From assembly GCF_029870595.1 (NCBI RefSeq), contig NZ_JAPDIR010000001.1:248001-312000 (forward strand): 64,000 bases of DNA, written 5' to 3'. The notes beneath the pieces were generated by a model. The model made no database searches, had not been told where the DNA came from, and was given only the letters and a program-made list of their open reading frames with translations. The stretch is from Sphingomonas sp. CBMAI 2297. Lineage in GTDB: Bacteria; Pseudomonadota; Alphaproteobacteria; Sphingomonadales; Sphingomonadaceae. Shown in pieces: positions 26,166-39,255 of the stretch (its first letter is position 1; each line of letters opens with the position of its first letter). A program made the translations under genes and the position numbers.

Positions 26166-26554
26166 GGTCCGTCGACACCAATGTGCTGGCGCGTTTCATC
26201 CTGGCCGACGATATGCCGCAGCACAGGATCGCCAGCGCTGTTCTGGCGGAACCGGTCTGGGTCACGCCGACTGTTTGGCTGGAACTGGGCTGGTTGCTCC
26301 ACAAACGATTGAAGCTGGCGCGTTCGGTCGTGGCCGACGCAATGATCGTCCTTCTCTCGATCGAAACGATACGGACCCAGGGTTCGGATCGCCTGCGCTG
26401 GGCCATTGAGCAATACAGGTCGGGCGCGGATTGGGCAGACGCGATGCACCTGATCATGTCGGAGGACGTGGCTGATAAATTCGCCACTTTCGACAAGGGC
26501 GTTGCTCGGCAGGTCGGCGAAGCAGCATCCGTCTCTATCGAGATTCTCGCATAA
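26162..26554 (+). CDS. VapC-like PIN-domain toxin
   Basis: A 130-residue PIN ribonuclease. The expected acidic active-site residues are visible: D5 in SVDTNVLARF, E41 in VWLELGWLL, D93 in GADWADAMHL and D111 in FATFDKG. Such toxins cleave tRNA or rRNA and are neutralised by the co-encoded AbrB-type partner. The pair stands between rbfA and tdk, which interrupts the otherwise standard rbfA-truB-rpsO-pnp run. It ends one base before the tdk ATG. Confidence 0.87.
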   Translation: MRSVDTNVLARFILADDMPQHRIASAVLAEPVWVTPTVWLELGWLLHKRLKLARSVVADAMIVLLSIETIRTQGSDRLRWAIEQYRSGADWADAMHLIMSEDVADKFATFDKGVARQVGEAASVSIEILA

Positions 26555-26555
26555 A

Positions 26556-27131
26556 ATGGCCAAGCTCTATTTCTACTATGCCTCGATGAACGCGGGCAAA
26601 TCGACCACGCTGCTCCAGGCCGATTTCAACTATCGCGAGCGCGGCATGCGCACCTTGCTGTTCACCGCCGGCATCCATGACCGGGGCGGCAAGGGCGTGA
26701 TCGATTCGCGCCTGGGCATCAGCGCCAATGCGGTCCCCTTCGAGGAAGCGACTGACCTGCGCCGCATCGCCGAGGACGCGCATTACGAGATGCCGCTCGC
26801 CTGCATCCTGGTCGACGAGGCGCAGTTCCTCTCGCCAGCCCAGGTCCGCCAGCTCGCCCATCTCGCCGACGAAGTGGGCATCCCGGTGCTCTGCTACGGC
26901 CTGCGCACCGATTTCCAGGGCCGGCTCTTCCCCGGCTCGGCAGAGCTGCTCGCGCTCGCCGATTCGCTGGTCGAGATCAAGTCGGTGTGCGAATGCGGGC
27001 GCAAAGCGACGATGAACCTGCGCGTCGATGCCGCGGGCAATGCCGTGCGGCAGGGCGAGCAGCGCGAGGTGGGCGGCAACGAGCGCTATGTCGCGCTGTG
27101 CCGGCGCCACTTCATGCAGCGTACAGCCTGA
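26556..27131 (+). CDS. tdk: Thymidine kinase
   Basis: A 191-residue type II thymidine kinase, which phosphorylates thymidine in the salvage pathway. The P-loop MNAGKSTT covers residues 11-18, the Walker B-like VDEAQFLS lies near 90, and the lasso/zinc region shows C-E-C-G-R-K-A and a late C-R-R-H. All parts are present at normal length. The ATG at 26556 follows one base after the toxin stop. Confidence 0.93.
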   Translation: MAKLYFYYASMNAGKSTTLLQADFNYRERGMRTLLFTAGIHDRGGKGVIDSRLGISANAVPFEEATDLRRIAEDAHYEMPLACILVDEAQFLSPAQVRQLAHLADEVGIPVLCYGLRTDFQGRLFPGSAELLALADSLVEIKSVCECGRKATMNLRVDAAGNAVRQGEQREVGGNERYVALCRRHFMQRTA

Positions 27132-27187
27132 CTATGCTAAGGCGCGGGGCAGGAGTGTTCCACATGGTCTTCGAAAGGAGACGAACC

Positions 27188-27592
27188 ATGTTCCGCAAGA
27201 CCGTCCTCGCGCTGGCGCTGCCGGCGCTGTTCGTCACTTCCGCTGCCTCGGCGCAGCAGGCCGGCCCCACGCCCGGGCCCAAATCGGGCGAGCCGGCGAC
27301 GATCCCGTTCATGACCCGGAACGACATCCGCACCTTCGAATCCACCGACGATGGCGACGGCGTCTACATCCAGGATGCCCGGCGCAACTGGTATTATGTG
27401 AGCTTCTTCGGCCGCTGCAACGAGCTGCCCTGGGCGATCGGCGTGGGCTTCAAGACCTTTGCCGGCGGCTTCCAGATCGATCGCGGCGACACGATCATCG
27501 CCGGGCGCGAGCGGTGCAGGATCGACGATATCGTCCATAGCGGCCCGCCACCGGCCAAGGCGGCGAAGGCCGGCAAGGCCAAGGGCGCCTGA
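27188..27592 (+). CDS. Small secreted protein (DUF6491-like)
   Basis: A 134-residue exported protein. The signal peptide MFRKTVLALALPALFVTSAA ends at A-S-A followed by QQ. The mature part contains I-P-F-x-x-R-N-D-I-R-T-F, NWYYVSFFGRCNELPW, and a late RERCRIDDIV; its two cysteines may pair. I associate this pattern with DUF6491, common in sphingomonads, but the family name is from memory. A ribosome-binding site (AAAGGAG) precedes it. The function is unknown. Confidence 0.65.
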   Translation: MFRKTVLALALPALFVTSAASAQQAGPTPGPKSGEPATIPFMTRNDIRTFESTDDGDGVYIQDARRNWYYVSFFGRCNELPWAIGVGFKTFAGGFQIDRGDTIIAGRERCRIDDIVHSGPPPAKAAKAGKAKGA

Positions 27593-27631
27593 CGCTGGCT
27601 CCGGCGGCCGGCCTCGGCTAGGGGCCGCCGG

Positions 27632-28525
27632 ATGCATGGCTGGATCATCCTCGACAAACCTCTGGGCCTCGGCTCCACCCAGGGCGTGAGCGCCGTCAAG
27701 CGCGCGCTGCGTGACGGCAAGTACGGCAAGTTCAAGGTCGGCCATGGCGGCACGCTCGATCCGCTGGCGACCGGGGTGCTGCCGGTGGCGATCGGCGAGG
27801 CGACCAAGCTGGCCGGGCGGATGCTCGACAGCGACAAGGTGTACGACTTCACGATCTGCTTCGGCGCGGAGACCGACACGCTCGATCTCGAAGGCAAGGT
27901 GATCGCGACTTCGGACGTCTTCGTTGACGGCGCGGACGTGGAAGATGTGCTGGCCGAATTCATCGGCGAGATCGATCAGGTGCCGCCGGCCTATTCCGCA
28001 CTCAAGATCGACGGCGAACGTGCGTATGACCTGGCGCGGGCAGGCGAGGAGGTGACGCTCGCGACGCGTCGCGTCACCATCCACGATCTGCGTTATGTCG
28101 CGTGGTGGGCGGAGGAGGGGAAGCAATTCGCCACGCTGCGCGCCCATGTCTCCAAGGGCACCTATATCCGCAGCTTGGCGCGCGACATCGCCCGGGCGCT
28201 CGGCAGCGTCGGTCACGTCACGATGCTGCGCCGGGTGAAGGCCGGGCCCTTCACCCTGGATTCCGCGATTTCGCTGGACAAACTGGACGAAGCCGCTAAG
28301 GGCCGCTCCCTTGAACAACTCCTCCTGCCATTGAGGGCGGGGCTGGACGACATCCCGGCTCTATCCCTCACCCCCGACCAGGCAGGGCTGCTCCGACAGG
28401 GGCAGGTTCTGGCCGGGATCGCCAAGGAAGACGGCCAATATTTCGCGTGCCTGGGGGACACCCCGATCGCGCTGGTGGAGGCTCTATCCGGTCAAATCCG
28501 GGTCGTTCGCGGCTTCAATTTGTAA
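27632..28525 (+). CDS. truB: tRNA pseudouridine(55) synthase
   Basis: TruB (297 aa) makes pseudouridine-55 in the T-loop of tRNAs. The protein starts [16 protein letters not shown]. Catalytic D43 lies in [15 protein letters not shown]. Further landmarks are [41 protein letters not shown], and [11 protein letters not shown]. It precedes rpsO as in most proteobacteria. Confidence 0.94.
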   Translation: MHGWIILDKPLGLGSTQGVSAVKRALRDGKYGKFKVGHGGTLDPLATGVLPVAIGEATKLAGRMLDSDKVYDFTICFGAETDTLDLEGKVIATSDVFVDGADVEDVLAEFIGEIDQVPPAYSALKIDGERAYDLARAGEEVTLATRRVTIHDLRYVAWWAEEGKQFATLRAHVSKGTYIRSLARDIARALGSVGHVTMLRRVKAGPFTLDSAISLDKLDEAAKGRSLEQLLLPLRAGLDDIPALSLTPDQAGLLRQGQVLAGIAKEDGQYFACLGDTPIALVEALSGQIRVVRGFNL

Positions 28526-28545
28526 GCGATGTCGAAGGAAAGACT

Positions 28546-28815
28546 ATGTCGATCACTGCCGAGCGCAAGGAAGCGCTCATCAAGGAACACGCCCGCGGCG
28601 GCACCGACACCGGCAGCCCCGAAGTGCAGATCGCGATCCTTTCGGAGCGCATCTCGAACCTGACCGAGCACTTCAAGACGCACGCCAAGGACAATCACTC
28701 GCGCCGCGGCCTGCTCATGCTGGTCAACAAGCGCCGTAGCCTGCTCGACTATCTGAAGAAGAAGGACGAGAGCCGCTACACCGATCTCATCGCGAAGCTC
28801 GGGCTTCGCAAGTAA
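28546..28815 (+). CDS. rpsO: 30S ribosomal protein S15
   Basis: S15 (89 aa) binds the central domain of 16S rRNA. The sequence has all family landmarks: [38 protein letters not shown], and [16 protein letters not shown], ending with LIAKLGLRK. It starts 20 bases after truB with a GGAAAGACT Shine-Dalgarno region. A strong terminator follows directly, before the pnp leader. Confidence 0.97.
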   Translation: MSITAERKEALIKEHARGGTDTGSPEVQIAILSERISNLTEHFKTHAKDNHSRRGLLMLVNKRRSLLDYLKKKDESRYTDLIAKLGLRK

Positions 28816-28818
28816 CCG

Positions 28819-28845
28819 AAAAGGCGGCCCTCGGGTCGCCTTTTT
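28819..28845 (+). terminator. Intrinsic terminator after rpsO
   Basis: AAAAGGCGGCCC pairs with GGGTCGCCTTTT (one G-T pair) around a tight loop and ends in a T-run. It begins four bases after the S15 stop. It should attenuate rather than block entry into pnp if pnp has no promoter of its own; none is obvious. Confidence 0.85.
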
Positions 28846-28849
28846 GTCA

Positions 28850-28971
28850 TTCGGGCACGCTACCGTGCCGAACCGCCTCCGCACCGGAGGCACGACGGGG
28901 ATCGGCAATCCGGCCGATCCTGGAGCCACGTATGGCTCAACTCATAGGCCCCCGCTGCATCGGGTAGCGGG
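28850..28971 (+). promoter_or_regulatory. Five-hairpin leader of pnp
   Basis: Five inverted repeats follow one another. 28850-28872: TTCGGGCACG with CGTGCCGAA. 28875-28891: GCCTCCG with CGGAGGC. 28899-28920: GGATCGG with CCGATCC. 28923-28938: GAGCCA with TGGCTC. 28951-28971: CCCGCT with AGCGGG. Only short unpaired gaps separate them. In E. coli the pnp leader is cut by RNase III and degraded by PNPase for autoregulation; a comparable role here is inference. Confidence 0.65.
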
Positions 28972-28986
28972 AGTGAAGGAAAACAC

Positions 28987-31341
<2,355 letters not shown>

Positions 31342-31371
31342 TCGTCCGCGGGTAGATCCGCAAGAATGGCG

Positions 31372-31400
31372 AAGGGGTCCGGGTAACCGGGCCCCTTTTT
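31372..31400 (+). terminator. Intrinsic terminator after pnp
   Basis: AAGGGGTCCGG and CCGGGCCCCTT form a stem with a GTAA tetraloop, followed by TTTTT. It ends the long translation operon. A weaker GGCCC/GGGCC inverted repeat lies about 30 bases further on. Confidence 0.88.
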
Positions 31401-31532
31401 CGTTTCGGGTCAAATCCACGGAAAATCCACTGGGCCCGTAACGGGGCCGTTTCTATTTCCCGCCGACCGCCCCGTTCCAGCAATGGGGTGGTGCGTATTT
31501 GCGTTATCTTACGCTTCTAAAAGGGGGAATCC

Positions 31533-32117
31533 ATGAACAAGCTTTTCGCGGCCGCGGCTGCCACGCTTCTGCTCGCGCCCGTTTCGGCGGTTGCCCAGGA
31601 CCGGGCCGAGCCGGCCCATGACTTTGCCGGCCCGCGCATCGAGGCCCGCCTCGGCTATGAGACGCCGACGGTCAGCGACGGCAGCGGCGGCGTGTGGAAG
31701 ATCGGCAGCGCCGTTTCCTATGGCGGCGAGATCGGCGTCGACATCCGCGCCGGCAACAAGGTCGTGGTCGGCCCCTATGCCAATTACGAGTTGTCGAGCG
31801 TCTCGCTGTGCGGCGGCGGCCTCTGCCTCGAGGAGACCGGCAATCTCAGCGTCGGCGGCCGGCTCGGCTTCGTCGTCGGCACCAAGTCGCTGATCTATGT
31901 GAAGGCCGGCTATGCCAGCATCACGCTCGAGAGCAAGTCGGGCGCCACCTCCGCTTCGGAGAGCAAGAGCGGCATTCAGGGCTCGGTCGGCGTCGAAGTC
32001 GGCCTCGGCAAGAAGACCTACGCCTTCCTCGATGCCAGCTATGCCGATTATGGGCGCTTCCACAGCGTCAACCTGCAGCGCCGCCAGGTCGCGGGCGGCG
32101 TCGGCATCCGCTTCTGA
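31533..32117 (+). CDS. Outer-membrane beta-barrel protein
   Basis: A 194-residue small porin-like protein. It has a signal peptide (MNKLFAAAAATLLLAPVSAVA, cleaved before QDRAEP) and alternating amphipathic strands such as GPRIEARLGYET, LSVGGRLGFVVG, LIYVKAGYASITLE and YAFLDASYADYG. It ends in the aromatic signature GIRF, as needed for BAM recognition. A loop with two cysteines (SLCGGGLCLEE) is unusual for a barrel. It has its own leader with an AAGGGGGAATCC ribosome site and a terminator. Confidence 0.8.
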   Translation: MNKLFAAAAATLLLAPVSAVAQDRAEPAHDFAGPRIEARLGYETPTVSDGSGGVWKIGSAVSYGGEIGVDIRAGNKVVVGPYANYELSSVSLCGGGLCLEETGNLSVGGRLGFVVGTKSLIYVKAGYASITLESKSGATSASESKSGIQGSVGVEVGLGKKTYAFLDASYADYGRFHSVNLQRRQVAGGVGIRF

Positions 32118-32136
32118 TCGGATCGTCCGGGAACCG

Positions 32137-32165
32137 GGGGCATCCGGCGACGGGTGCCCCTTTTT
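32137..32165 (+). terminator. Intrinsic terminator after the beta-barrel gene
   Basis: GGGGCATCCG and CGGGTGCCCC pair (one T-G) around a GCGA tetraloop and are followed by five T residues. It makes the barrel gene a monocistronic unit. Confidence 0.88.
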
Positions 32166-32270
32166 CCCGTCATTTCCGAAGACTAGCCGGGAAATAGCCG
32201 CATCGTCTTGCCTCGGATCAGCATGTCGGGCCGCGCCCTGTGCTATCACCGGGGCGGTAGGAGGAGGGCG

Positions 32271-33274
32271 ATGACCCAGGTCGATGGCGAGGTTCGCTGG
32301 CCGGAGAAGCTGCCGCTTCTCGAGGATCGGCCCTGGCTCCAGCTCGGTCTGACCCTGGCGATCACCGGGATCGCGCTGCTGATCCGCCTGGCGATCGGGA
32401 ACATGCTGCCGCCCGGCCTGCCCTATGCCACTTTCCTGCCCGGCGTGATCGTCACCGCCTTTCTGTTCGGGGTGCGGCCCGGCCTGCTCGCGGCGGTGCT
32501 GGGCGGGATCCTCGGCTGGGTGTTCTTCATCAAGGACCCGCTCCACGACGCGCCGTTGCCGGGCGTCGCGCCGTCGATCTTCCTCTATCTTTCCGCCGGC
32601 ACGCTGGTCCTGTTGCTGTTCCACTGGATGCAGACGGTGACGCACGGGCTGATCGCGCAGCGCGAGCGCAACCATCGGCTGGCCGAGACCCGCACCTTGC
32701 TCTTCCACGAGCTGCAGCACCGCGTCTCGAACAATCTCCAGGTCGCCGCCGGCCTGCTCGCGCTGCAGAAGCGCCATGTCGGCGACCCCGCCGCCCAGGC
32801 CGCGCTCGACGAGGCCGCGCGCCGCGTCGGGACGATCGGGCGGATCAGCCGCCAGCTCTATCGCTCCGACGGCGGGGCACGGGGCGTGCGCGCGCTGCTC
32901 GCGCCGTTGGCCGGCGACGTGATCGCGGCGGACGGCAAGCCGGTCGCGCTGGCGATCGAGGATCCCGATGCGCTCGAGCTCGCGCCCGACGCTGCGGTGC
33001 CGGTGGCGCTGATCGTCGCCGAAGCGGTGGCCAATGCGATCGAGCACGGCTTTGGCGGGCGGGAAGGGGGGCGGATCGTGATCCGCTGCCGGCGCCGCGA
33101 GCCGGGCTTCGCAATCGAGATCGAGGATGACGGACAAGGGCTCCCGCCCGGCTTCGACATCACCCGCCACGCCAGCCTGGGTCTCCACATCGCCGCGACG
33201 CTGGCCGGCCAGCTCGGCGGCCGGTTCGAGATGGCGCCACGGCCGGGCGGCGCGCTCGCCCGGCTGGCCGTGCC

Positions 33275-33278
<4 letters not shown>
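32271..33278 (+). CDS. Membrane sensor histidine kinase (HWE/HisKA_2 type)
   Basis: A 335-residue kinase. Four hydrophobic spans between residues 22 and 120 match a DUF4118-like membrane sensor. The phosphoacceptor is H150 in FHELQHRVSNNLQVAAGLL, the signature of the HWE/HisKA_2 class usual in alphaproteobacteria. The ATPase N box reads EAVANAIEHGF and the G box DDGQGLPPGF. No cognate response regulator is next to it. The ATG at 32271 is preceded by GGAGGAGGG, which decides the start over a longer in-frame ATG at 32208. Confidence 0.86.
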
Positions 33279-35773
<2,495 letters not shown>

Positions 35774-35774
<1 letters not shown>

Positions 35775-35998
35775 TGCCGCACGTCATGCTCCACCTCGCC
35801 GCCGGGCGCTCCGATGCCGAGAAGCGGCGCCTGGCCGATGCGCTCGCCGCCGCCGTGACGGCCGCGATCGGATCGCCGGCGGAGAGCATATCGGTCGCGA
35901 TCGAGGACGTGCCGATGGACGACTGGCCGCAATTCTATCGCCGCGAGATCGCCGCCCGGCCCGCGCTGCTGTTCAAGCCACCGGGCTATTCCTTCTGA
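35774..35998 (+). CDS. Tautomerase-family small protein
   Basis: A 74-residue 4-oxalocrotonate tautomerase-like protein starting M-P-H-V-M-L-H, so Pro2 is the expected catalytic base. It has R-S-D-A-E-K-R-R-L-A-D-A-L-A-A-A-V, then E-S-I-S-V-A-I-E-D-V, W-P-Q-F-Y-R-R-E-I and a Y-S-F ending. The ATG overlaps the cupin stop. It probably works on the same unsaturated carbonyl substrates as its neighbours, which is inference. Confidence 0.85.
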
Positions 35999-36038
35999 CC
36001 CCGATTTCCTTCCCCCCAAAGACCAACCGAGGACCATC

Positions 36039-37106
36039 ATGCCCAGCCCAGCCAAGGCCTATGCCGCCCAGTCGGCGACCGCGCCGCTCGCCCCCTTCAG
36101 CTTCGCGCGCCGCGACCTGCTGCCCGACGATGTTTCGATCGACATCCTCTATTGCGGCGTCTGCCATTCGGACCTGCACACCGTGCGCGGCGAATGGGGC
36201 GGCACGCTCTATCCCTCGGTACCCGGCCATGAGATCGTCGGCCGGGTGACGGCGGTGGGCGGCGACGTCACGCGCTTCGCGGTGGGCGACCTGGTCGGCG
36301 TCGGCTGCATGGTCGACAGCTGCGGCCATTGCCCGTCCTGCCATGCCGGCGAGGAGCAGTTCTGCGAGACCACCGGTTTCGTCGGCACCTATAATGGCGC
36401 GGACAAGGTGCTCGGCGGCCACACTTTCGGGGGCTATTCGGACCATATCGTCGTCAAGGACGTCTTCGTCGCGCGCATCCGCCACGACGAGAAGGATCTG
36501 GCCGCGGTCGCGCCGCTGCTGTGCGCGGGCATCACCACTTATTCGCCGCTGCGCCACTGGAAGGCGGGGCCGGGCAAGAAGGTCGGCGTGGTCGGCATCG
36601 GCGGGCTTGGCCATATGGGCATCAAGCTCGCCGCGGCGATGGGCGCGCATGTCGTCGCCTTCACCACTTCGCCCGACAAGATCGAGGATGCGAAGAAGCT
36701 GGGCGCGCACGAAGTCGTGGTCTCGCGCGATGCCGAGGCGATGGCGGCCCATGCCAACAGCTTCGACTTCATCCTGAACACCGTCGCCGTGGCGCACGAC
36801 CTCAATGCGTTCCTGGTGCTGCTCCGCCGCGACGGCACAATGACGCTGGTCGGCGCGCCGGAGCATCCGCATCCTTCGCCGGATATCTTCAACCTGCTGC
36901 TCAATCGCCGCGCCATCGCCGGCTCGCCGATCGGCGGCATGGTCGAGACGCAGGAGATGCTCGATTTCTGCGCCGAGCGCGGGATCACCGCCGATATCGA
37001 GATGATCCGGATCCAGGATATCGAGACGGCCTATGCGCGCATGACGAAGAGCGACGTGAAATATCGCTTCGTCATCGACATGGCGTCCTTGAAGGCGGAG
37101 GGCTGA
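36039..37106 (+). CDS. Zinc-dependent alcohol dehydrogenase (cinnamyl-alcohol/YahK type)
   Basis: A 355-residue NADP(H)-linked medium-chain dehydrogenase. The catalytic zinc site appears in YCGVCHSDLHTVRGEWGG and VPGHEIVGRV. The structural zinc set is GHCPSCHAGEEQFC with a preceding cysteine (VDSC). The Rossmann motif is VGIGGLGHMGIKLAAAMGA. These enzymes reduce aldehydes broadly. It lies 40 bases after the tautomerase and probably belongs to the LysR-controlled group. Confidence 0.9.
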   Translation: MPSPAKAYAAQSATAPLAPFSFARRDLLPDDVSIDILYCGVCHSDLHTVRGEWGGTLYPSVPGHEIVGRVTAVGGDVTRFAVGDLVGVGCMVDSCGHCPSCHAGEEQFCETTGFVGTYNGADKVLGGHTFGGYSDHIVVKDVFVARIRHDEKDLAAVAPLLCAGITTYSPLRHWKAGPGKKVGVVGIGGLGHMGIKLAAAMGAHVVAFTTSPDKIEDAKKLGAHEVVVSRDAEAMAAHANSFDFILNTVAVAHDLNAFLVLLRRDGTMTLVGAPEHPHPSPDIFNLLLNRRAIAGSPIGGMVETQEMLDFCAERGITADIEMIRIQDIETAYARMTKSDVKYRFVIDMASLKAEG

Positions 37107-37304
37107 GGGTGGCGGCCGGCGCTCCGAACCGGGGCGCCGGTCGCGGCCGTGCGCCGTCCTGCGCGACGCCCCGGCTCCGCCCCGAGGCCGACTGCGAAAA
37201 TGGGAGGCGATTGGGGAGCTTCTGTTGCCCGGCGCTCCCCGTGCCGCTGGATTCCGCTTCTGTTGCCCGGTGCGGTCCAACCGCGCATTTTAGAGTAACC
37301 TTAA
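37107..37304. repeat. Intergenic region with a 15-base direct repeat downstream of tmRNA
   Basis: GCTTCTGTTGCCCGG occurs at 37218-37232 and again at 37256-37270, a period of 38 bases. The region lies between the end of the alcohol dehydrogenase gene and the 3' end of the tmRNA gene. I see no gene in it. It may contain the tmRNA terminator or an old insertion scar. Confidence 0.4.
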
Positions 37305-37550
37305 GCCGTTAGGCCGTGGGGTTACGCCGCAATAGCGAGTGCTTCGTTATCGTTGGCACTTGTGTTTCAGACCGTCGCGGTGGCCCAAGCCGAGAGATAG
37401 TCAGCGCTTTTCAACACACGTCGATCCTAGTTCGGCCCCGTCATCAACTGCCTTGGCAGGTAGCTGGTGGTGGAGCCGCCGGGTACCGCCCCCGGGTCCG
37501 CTGCGCCTATTGCACGCCGTCGTTTATCCCCATAGCCGACCGAAGCCGGC
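37305..37550 (-). ncRNA. ssrA: tmRNA, circularly permuted two-piece type
   Basis: Read on the minus strand. The acceptor piece comes first and ends GGCTCC-ACCA at 37468, with the CCA encoded. A short loop is followed by the coding piece starting GGGGCCGAACTAGGATCGAC at 37439. GGGGCCG (37439-37433) pairs with CGGCTCC (37478-37472) to form the acceptor stem. The tag frame at 37357-37322 is GCC AAC GAT AAC GAA GCA, then CTC GCT ATT GCG GCG TAA, encoding ANDNEALAIAA. The order acceptor-then-coding is the permutation known from alphaproteobacteria. The outer ends are approximate. Confidence 0.9.
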
Positions 37551-37568
37551 AGCCCCTATATAGGGGCT
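37551..37568 (-). promoter_or_regulatory. Palindrome with TATATA at the tmRNA promoter
   Basis: AGCCCCTATATAGGGGCT is a perfect 18-base palindrome. Its centre would serve as the -10 box of ssrA on the minus strand, placing the start just before the acceptor piece. No good -35 box is found 17 bases upstream. The palindrome may bind a regulator or also act on the Rrf2 gene that runs the other way. Confidence 0.45.
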
Positions 37569-37646
37569 CGGCGATTAATGAAAAGGTCAGGCTGCATTTC
37601 CTAAGGCCTTCACAGTGCCGCAAACAATTGGCATGGAGGCTGCATC

Positions 37647-38078
37647 ATGTTGACCCAGCGTTCCCGCTATGCGCTGCGCGCGATGCTTTTCCTTGCCGGA
37701 CAGCCCGCCGCGGGCGCGCCCACGCCGATGAACCGCATCGCCGCCGAGGCGAACGTGCCGCGCAAGTTCCTCGAGCTGATCCTCGCCGACCTGCGCGAGG
37801 CGGGCTTCCTCCTCTCGACGCGCGGCAAGGCCGGCGGCTATCGCCTGGCGCGGCCGACGCACCTTATCTCGCTGGGCGAGATCATCCGGGTGATCGAGGG
37901 GCCGCTGGCGCTGGTCCCTTGCGTCAGCCGCACCGCCTATCGCCCCTGCAACGACTGCAAGGACGAAGCGAGCTGCGCGATCCGCCACGCCATGGCGCGC
38001 GTGCGCGACGAGACGGCCCGCATCCTCGACGGCACCAGCCTGGCCGATGCCGTCGCGGAAGACCTTGCCGCGGCCTAG
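37647..38078 (+). CDS. Rrf2-family regulator with four cysteines
   Basis: A 143-residue winged-helix protein. It opens [18 protein letters not shown] and continues with [25 protein letters not shown] and [14 protein letters not shown]. Cysteines lie at 92, 101, 104 and 110 in the loop [20 protein letters not shown], a spacing near the Fe-S ligand set of IscR-type proteins. An iron-sulfur sensing role is likely but the target genes are unknown. A GGAGG site lies before the ATG. It is divergent from ssrA and its stop overlaps mscL. Confidence 0.85.
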   Translation: MLTQRSRYALRAMLFLAGQPAAGAPTPMNRIAAEANVPRKFLELILADLREAGFLLSTRGKAGGYRLARPTHLISLGEIIRVIEGPLALVPCVSRTAYRPCNDCKDEASCAIRHAMARVRDETARILDGTSLADAVAEDLAAA

Positions 38079-38506
38079 GCCGCGTTCTTCTTCTTCAGCT
38101 CGTCGCGAATCTCGCGCAGCAGCGTCACGTCGGCCGGTTCGGCGGCGGCGGCCTCTTCCGGCTTGGGGAGCATGCGGTTCACCGCGCGCACCAGCAGGAA
38201 GATGATGAAGGCGACGATCAGGAAATTGACCGCCGCGGTGACGAACGCGCCATAGCCGAACAGCGGCACGCCGGCCTTTTTCAGCGCGGCATAGTCGGTC
38301 GACCCGGCCAGATTGGCGGGGATCGGGCCCAGCGCGATGAAATAGCTCGAGAAATCGAGCCCGCCAAAGATCTTGCCGATCAGCGGCATCAGCAGATCGT
38401 CGGTGAGCGAGCTCACGATCTTGCTGAAGGCGGCGCCGATGATGACCGCCACCGCCAGGTCGATCACATTGCCGCGCGAAACGAACGCCTTGAATTCCTT
38501 GAACAT
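38075..38506 (-). CDS. mscL: Large-conductance mechanosensitive channel
   Basis: MscL (143 aa) opens under membrane tension during osmotic downshock. It begins [20 protein letters not shown], with the first span [21 protein letters not shown] and the second span [17 protein letters not shown]. The C-terminal amphipathic helix [12 protein letters not shown] closes the protein. The start at 38506 is the conserved one; the longer frame adds no family sequence. It is convergent with the Rrf2 gene (four-base overlap). Confidence 0.95.
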   Translation of the reverse strand: MFKEFKAFVSRGNVIDLAVAVIIGAAFSKIVSSLTDDLLMPLIGKIFGGLDFSSYFIALGPIPANLAGSTDYAALKKAGVPLFGYGAFVTAAVNFLIVAFIIFLLVRAVNRMLPKPEEAAAAEPADVTLLREIRDELKKKNAA

Positions 38507-38664
38507 CCCTTCGGCTCCCGTCTCCTGCCGCCGAGGTGCGGCATCCCCGGCATGATGCACGGATGCGGCTCCCGCGCAAATGCCGACTGTCCGATTTCGC
38601 TTTCGAACCCCGGTGTGGCCACGGTATAAGACACTCCGAACCAGATCCGGAGGATCATGACGTG

Positions 38665-39255
38665 ATGAAGTTTCGTGCCGTTCTCGCCCTTGCCGGCGCC
38701 GCCCTGCTCTCGGCCTGCGGGCTCAACAGCGTGCCCACCGCGGAAGAGAATGCGAAGGCGAAATGGGCTGACGTGCAGGCCGCCTATCAGCGCCGCGCCG
38801 ATACCATCCCCGCGCTGGTCAACACGGTGAAGGGCGCCGCCGCGTCCGAAGGCAAGATCCTGACCGACGTGGTCGAGGCGCGCGCCAAGGCGACTTCGGT
38901 GCAGGTCTCCGCGAACGATCTCACCGATCCGGCCAAGGTCCAGGCCTTCCAGGCGGCGCAGCAGCAGCTGAGCGGCTCGCTCGGCCGCCTGCTCGCCACC
39001 GTCGAAGCCTATCCCCAGCTCCAGAGCCAGCAGACCTTCAAGACGCTGATGGATCAGATCGAGGGCAGCAACAACCGCATCACCATCTCGGTGCGCGACT
39101 ATAACGCGGCGGTGCAGGCCTATAACACCCGCATCCGCACCTTCCCGGACGCGATCGGCGCCAAGATCTTCTACGGCGCCAAGCCGATCGTTCCGTTCCA
39201 GGCCCAGGCCGGCGCGGAGAAGATGCCCGAGGTCAGCTTCGGGAACAGCAACTGA
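38665..39255 (+). CDS. LemA-family lipoprotein
   Basis: A 196-residue LemA protein. A lipoprotein signal ends LLSACG. The body is the usual antiparallel helix bundle: [58 protein letters not shown], and [25 protein letters not shown] (each shown in part). GTG at 38662 or ATG at 38665 are both in reach of a GGAGGA site; the ATG is used here. LemA genes usually precede TPM-domain genes, as seen here. Confidence 0.88.
   Translation: MKFRAVLALAGAALLSACGLNSVPTAEENAKAKWADVQAAYQRRADTIPALVNTVKGAAASEGKILTDVVEARAKATSVQVSANDLTDPAKVQAFQAAQQQLSGSLGRLLATVEAYPQLQSQQTFKTLMDQIEGSNNRITISVRDYNAAVQAYNTRIRTFPDAIGAKIFYGAKPIVPFQAQAGAEKMPEVSFGNSN

Noticed and set aside
37316..38629. A 437-codon plus-strand frame through the tmRNA and Rrf2 genes
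   Set aside because: It overlaps tmRNA and the well-supported Rrf2 and MscL genes in another frame and shows no domain.
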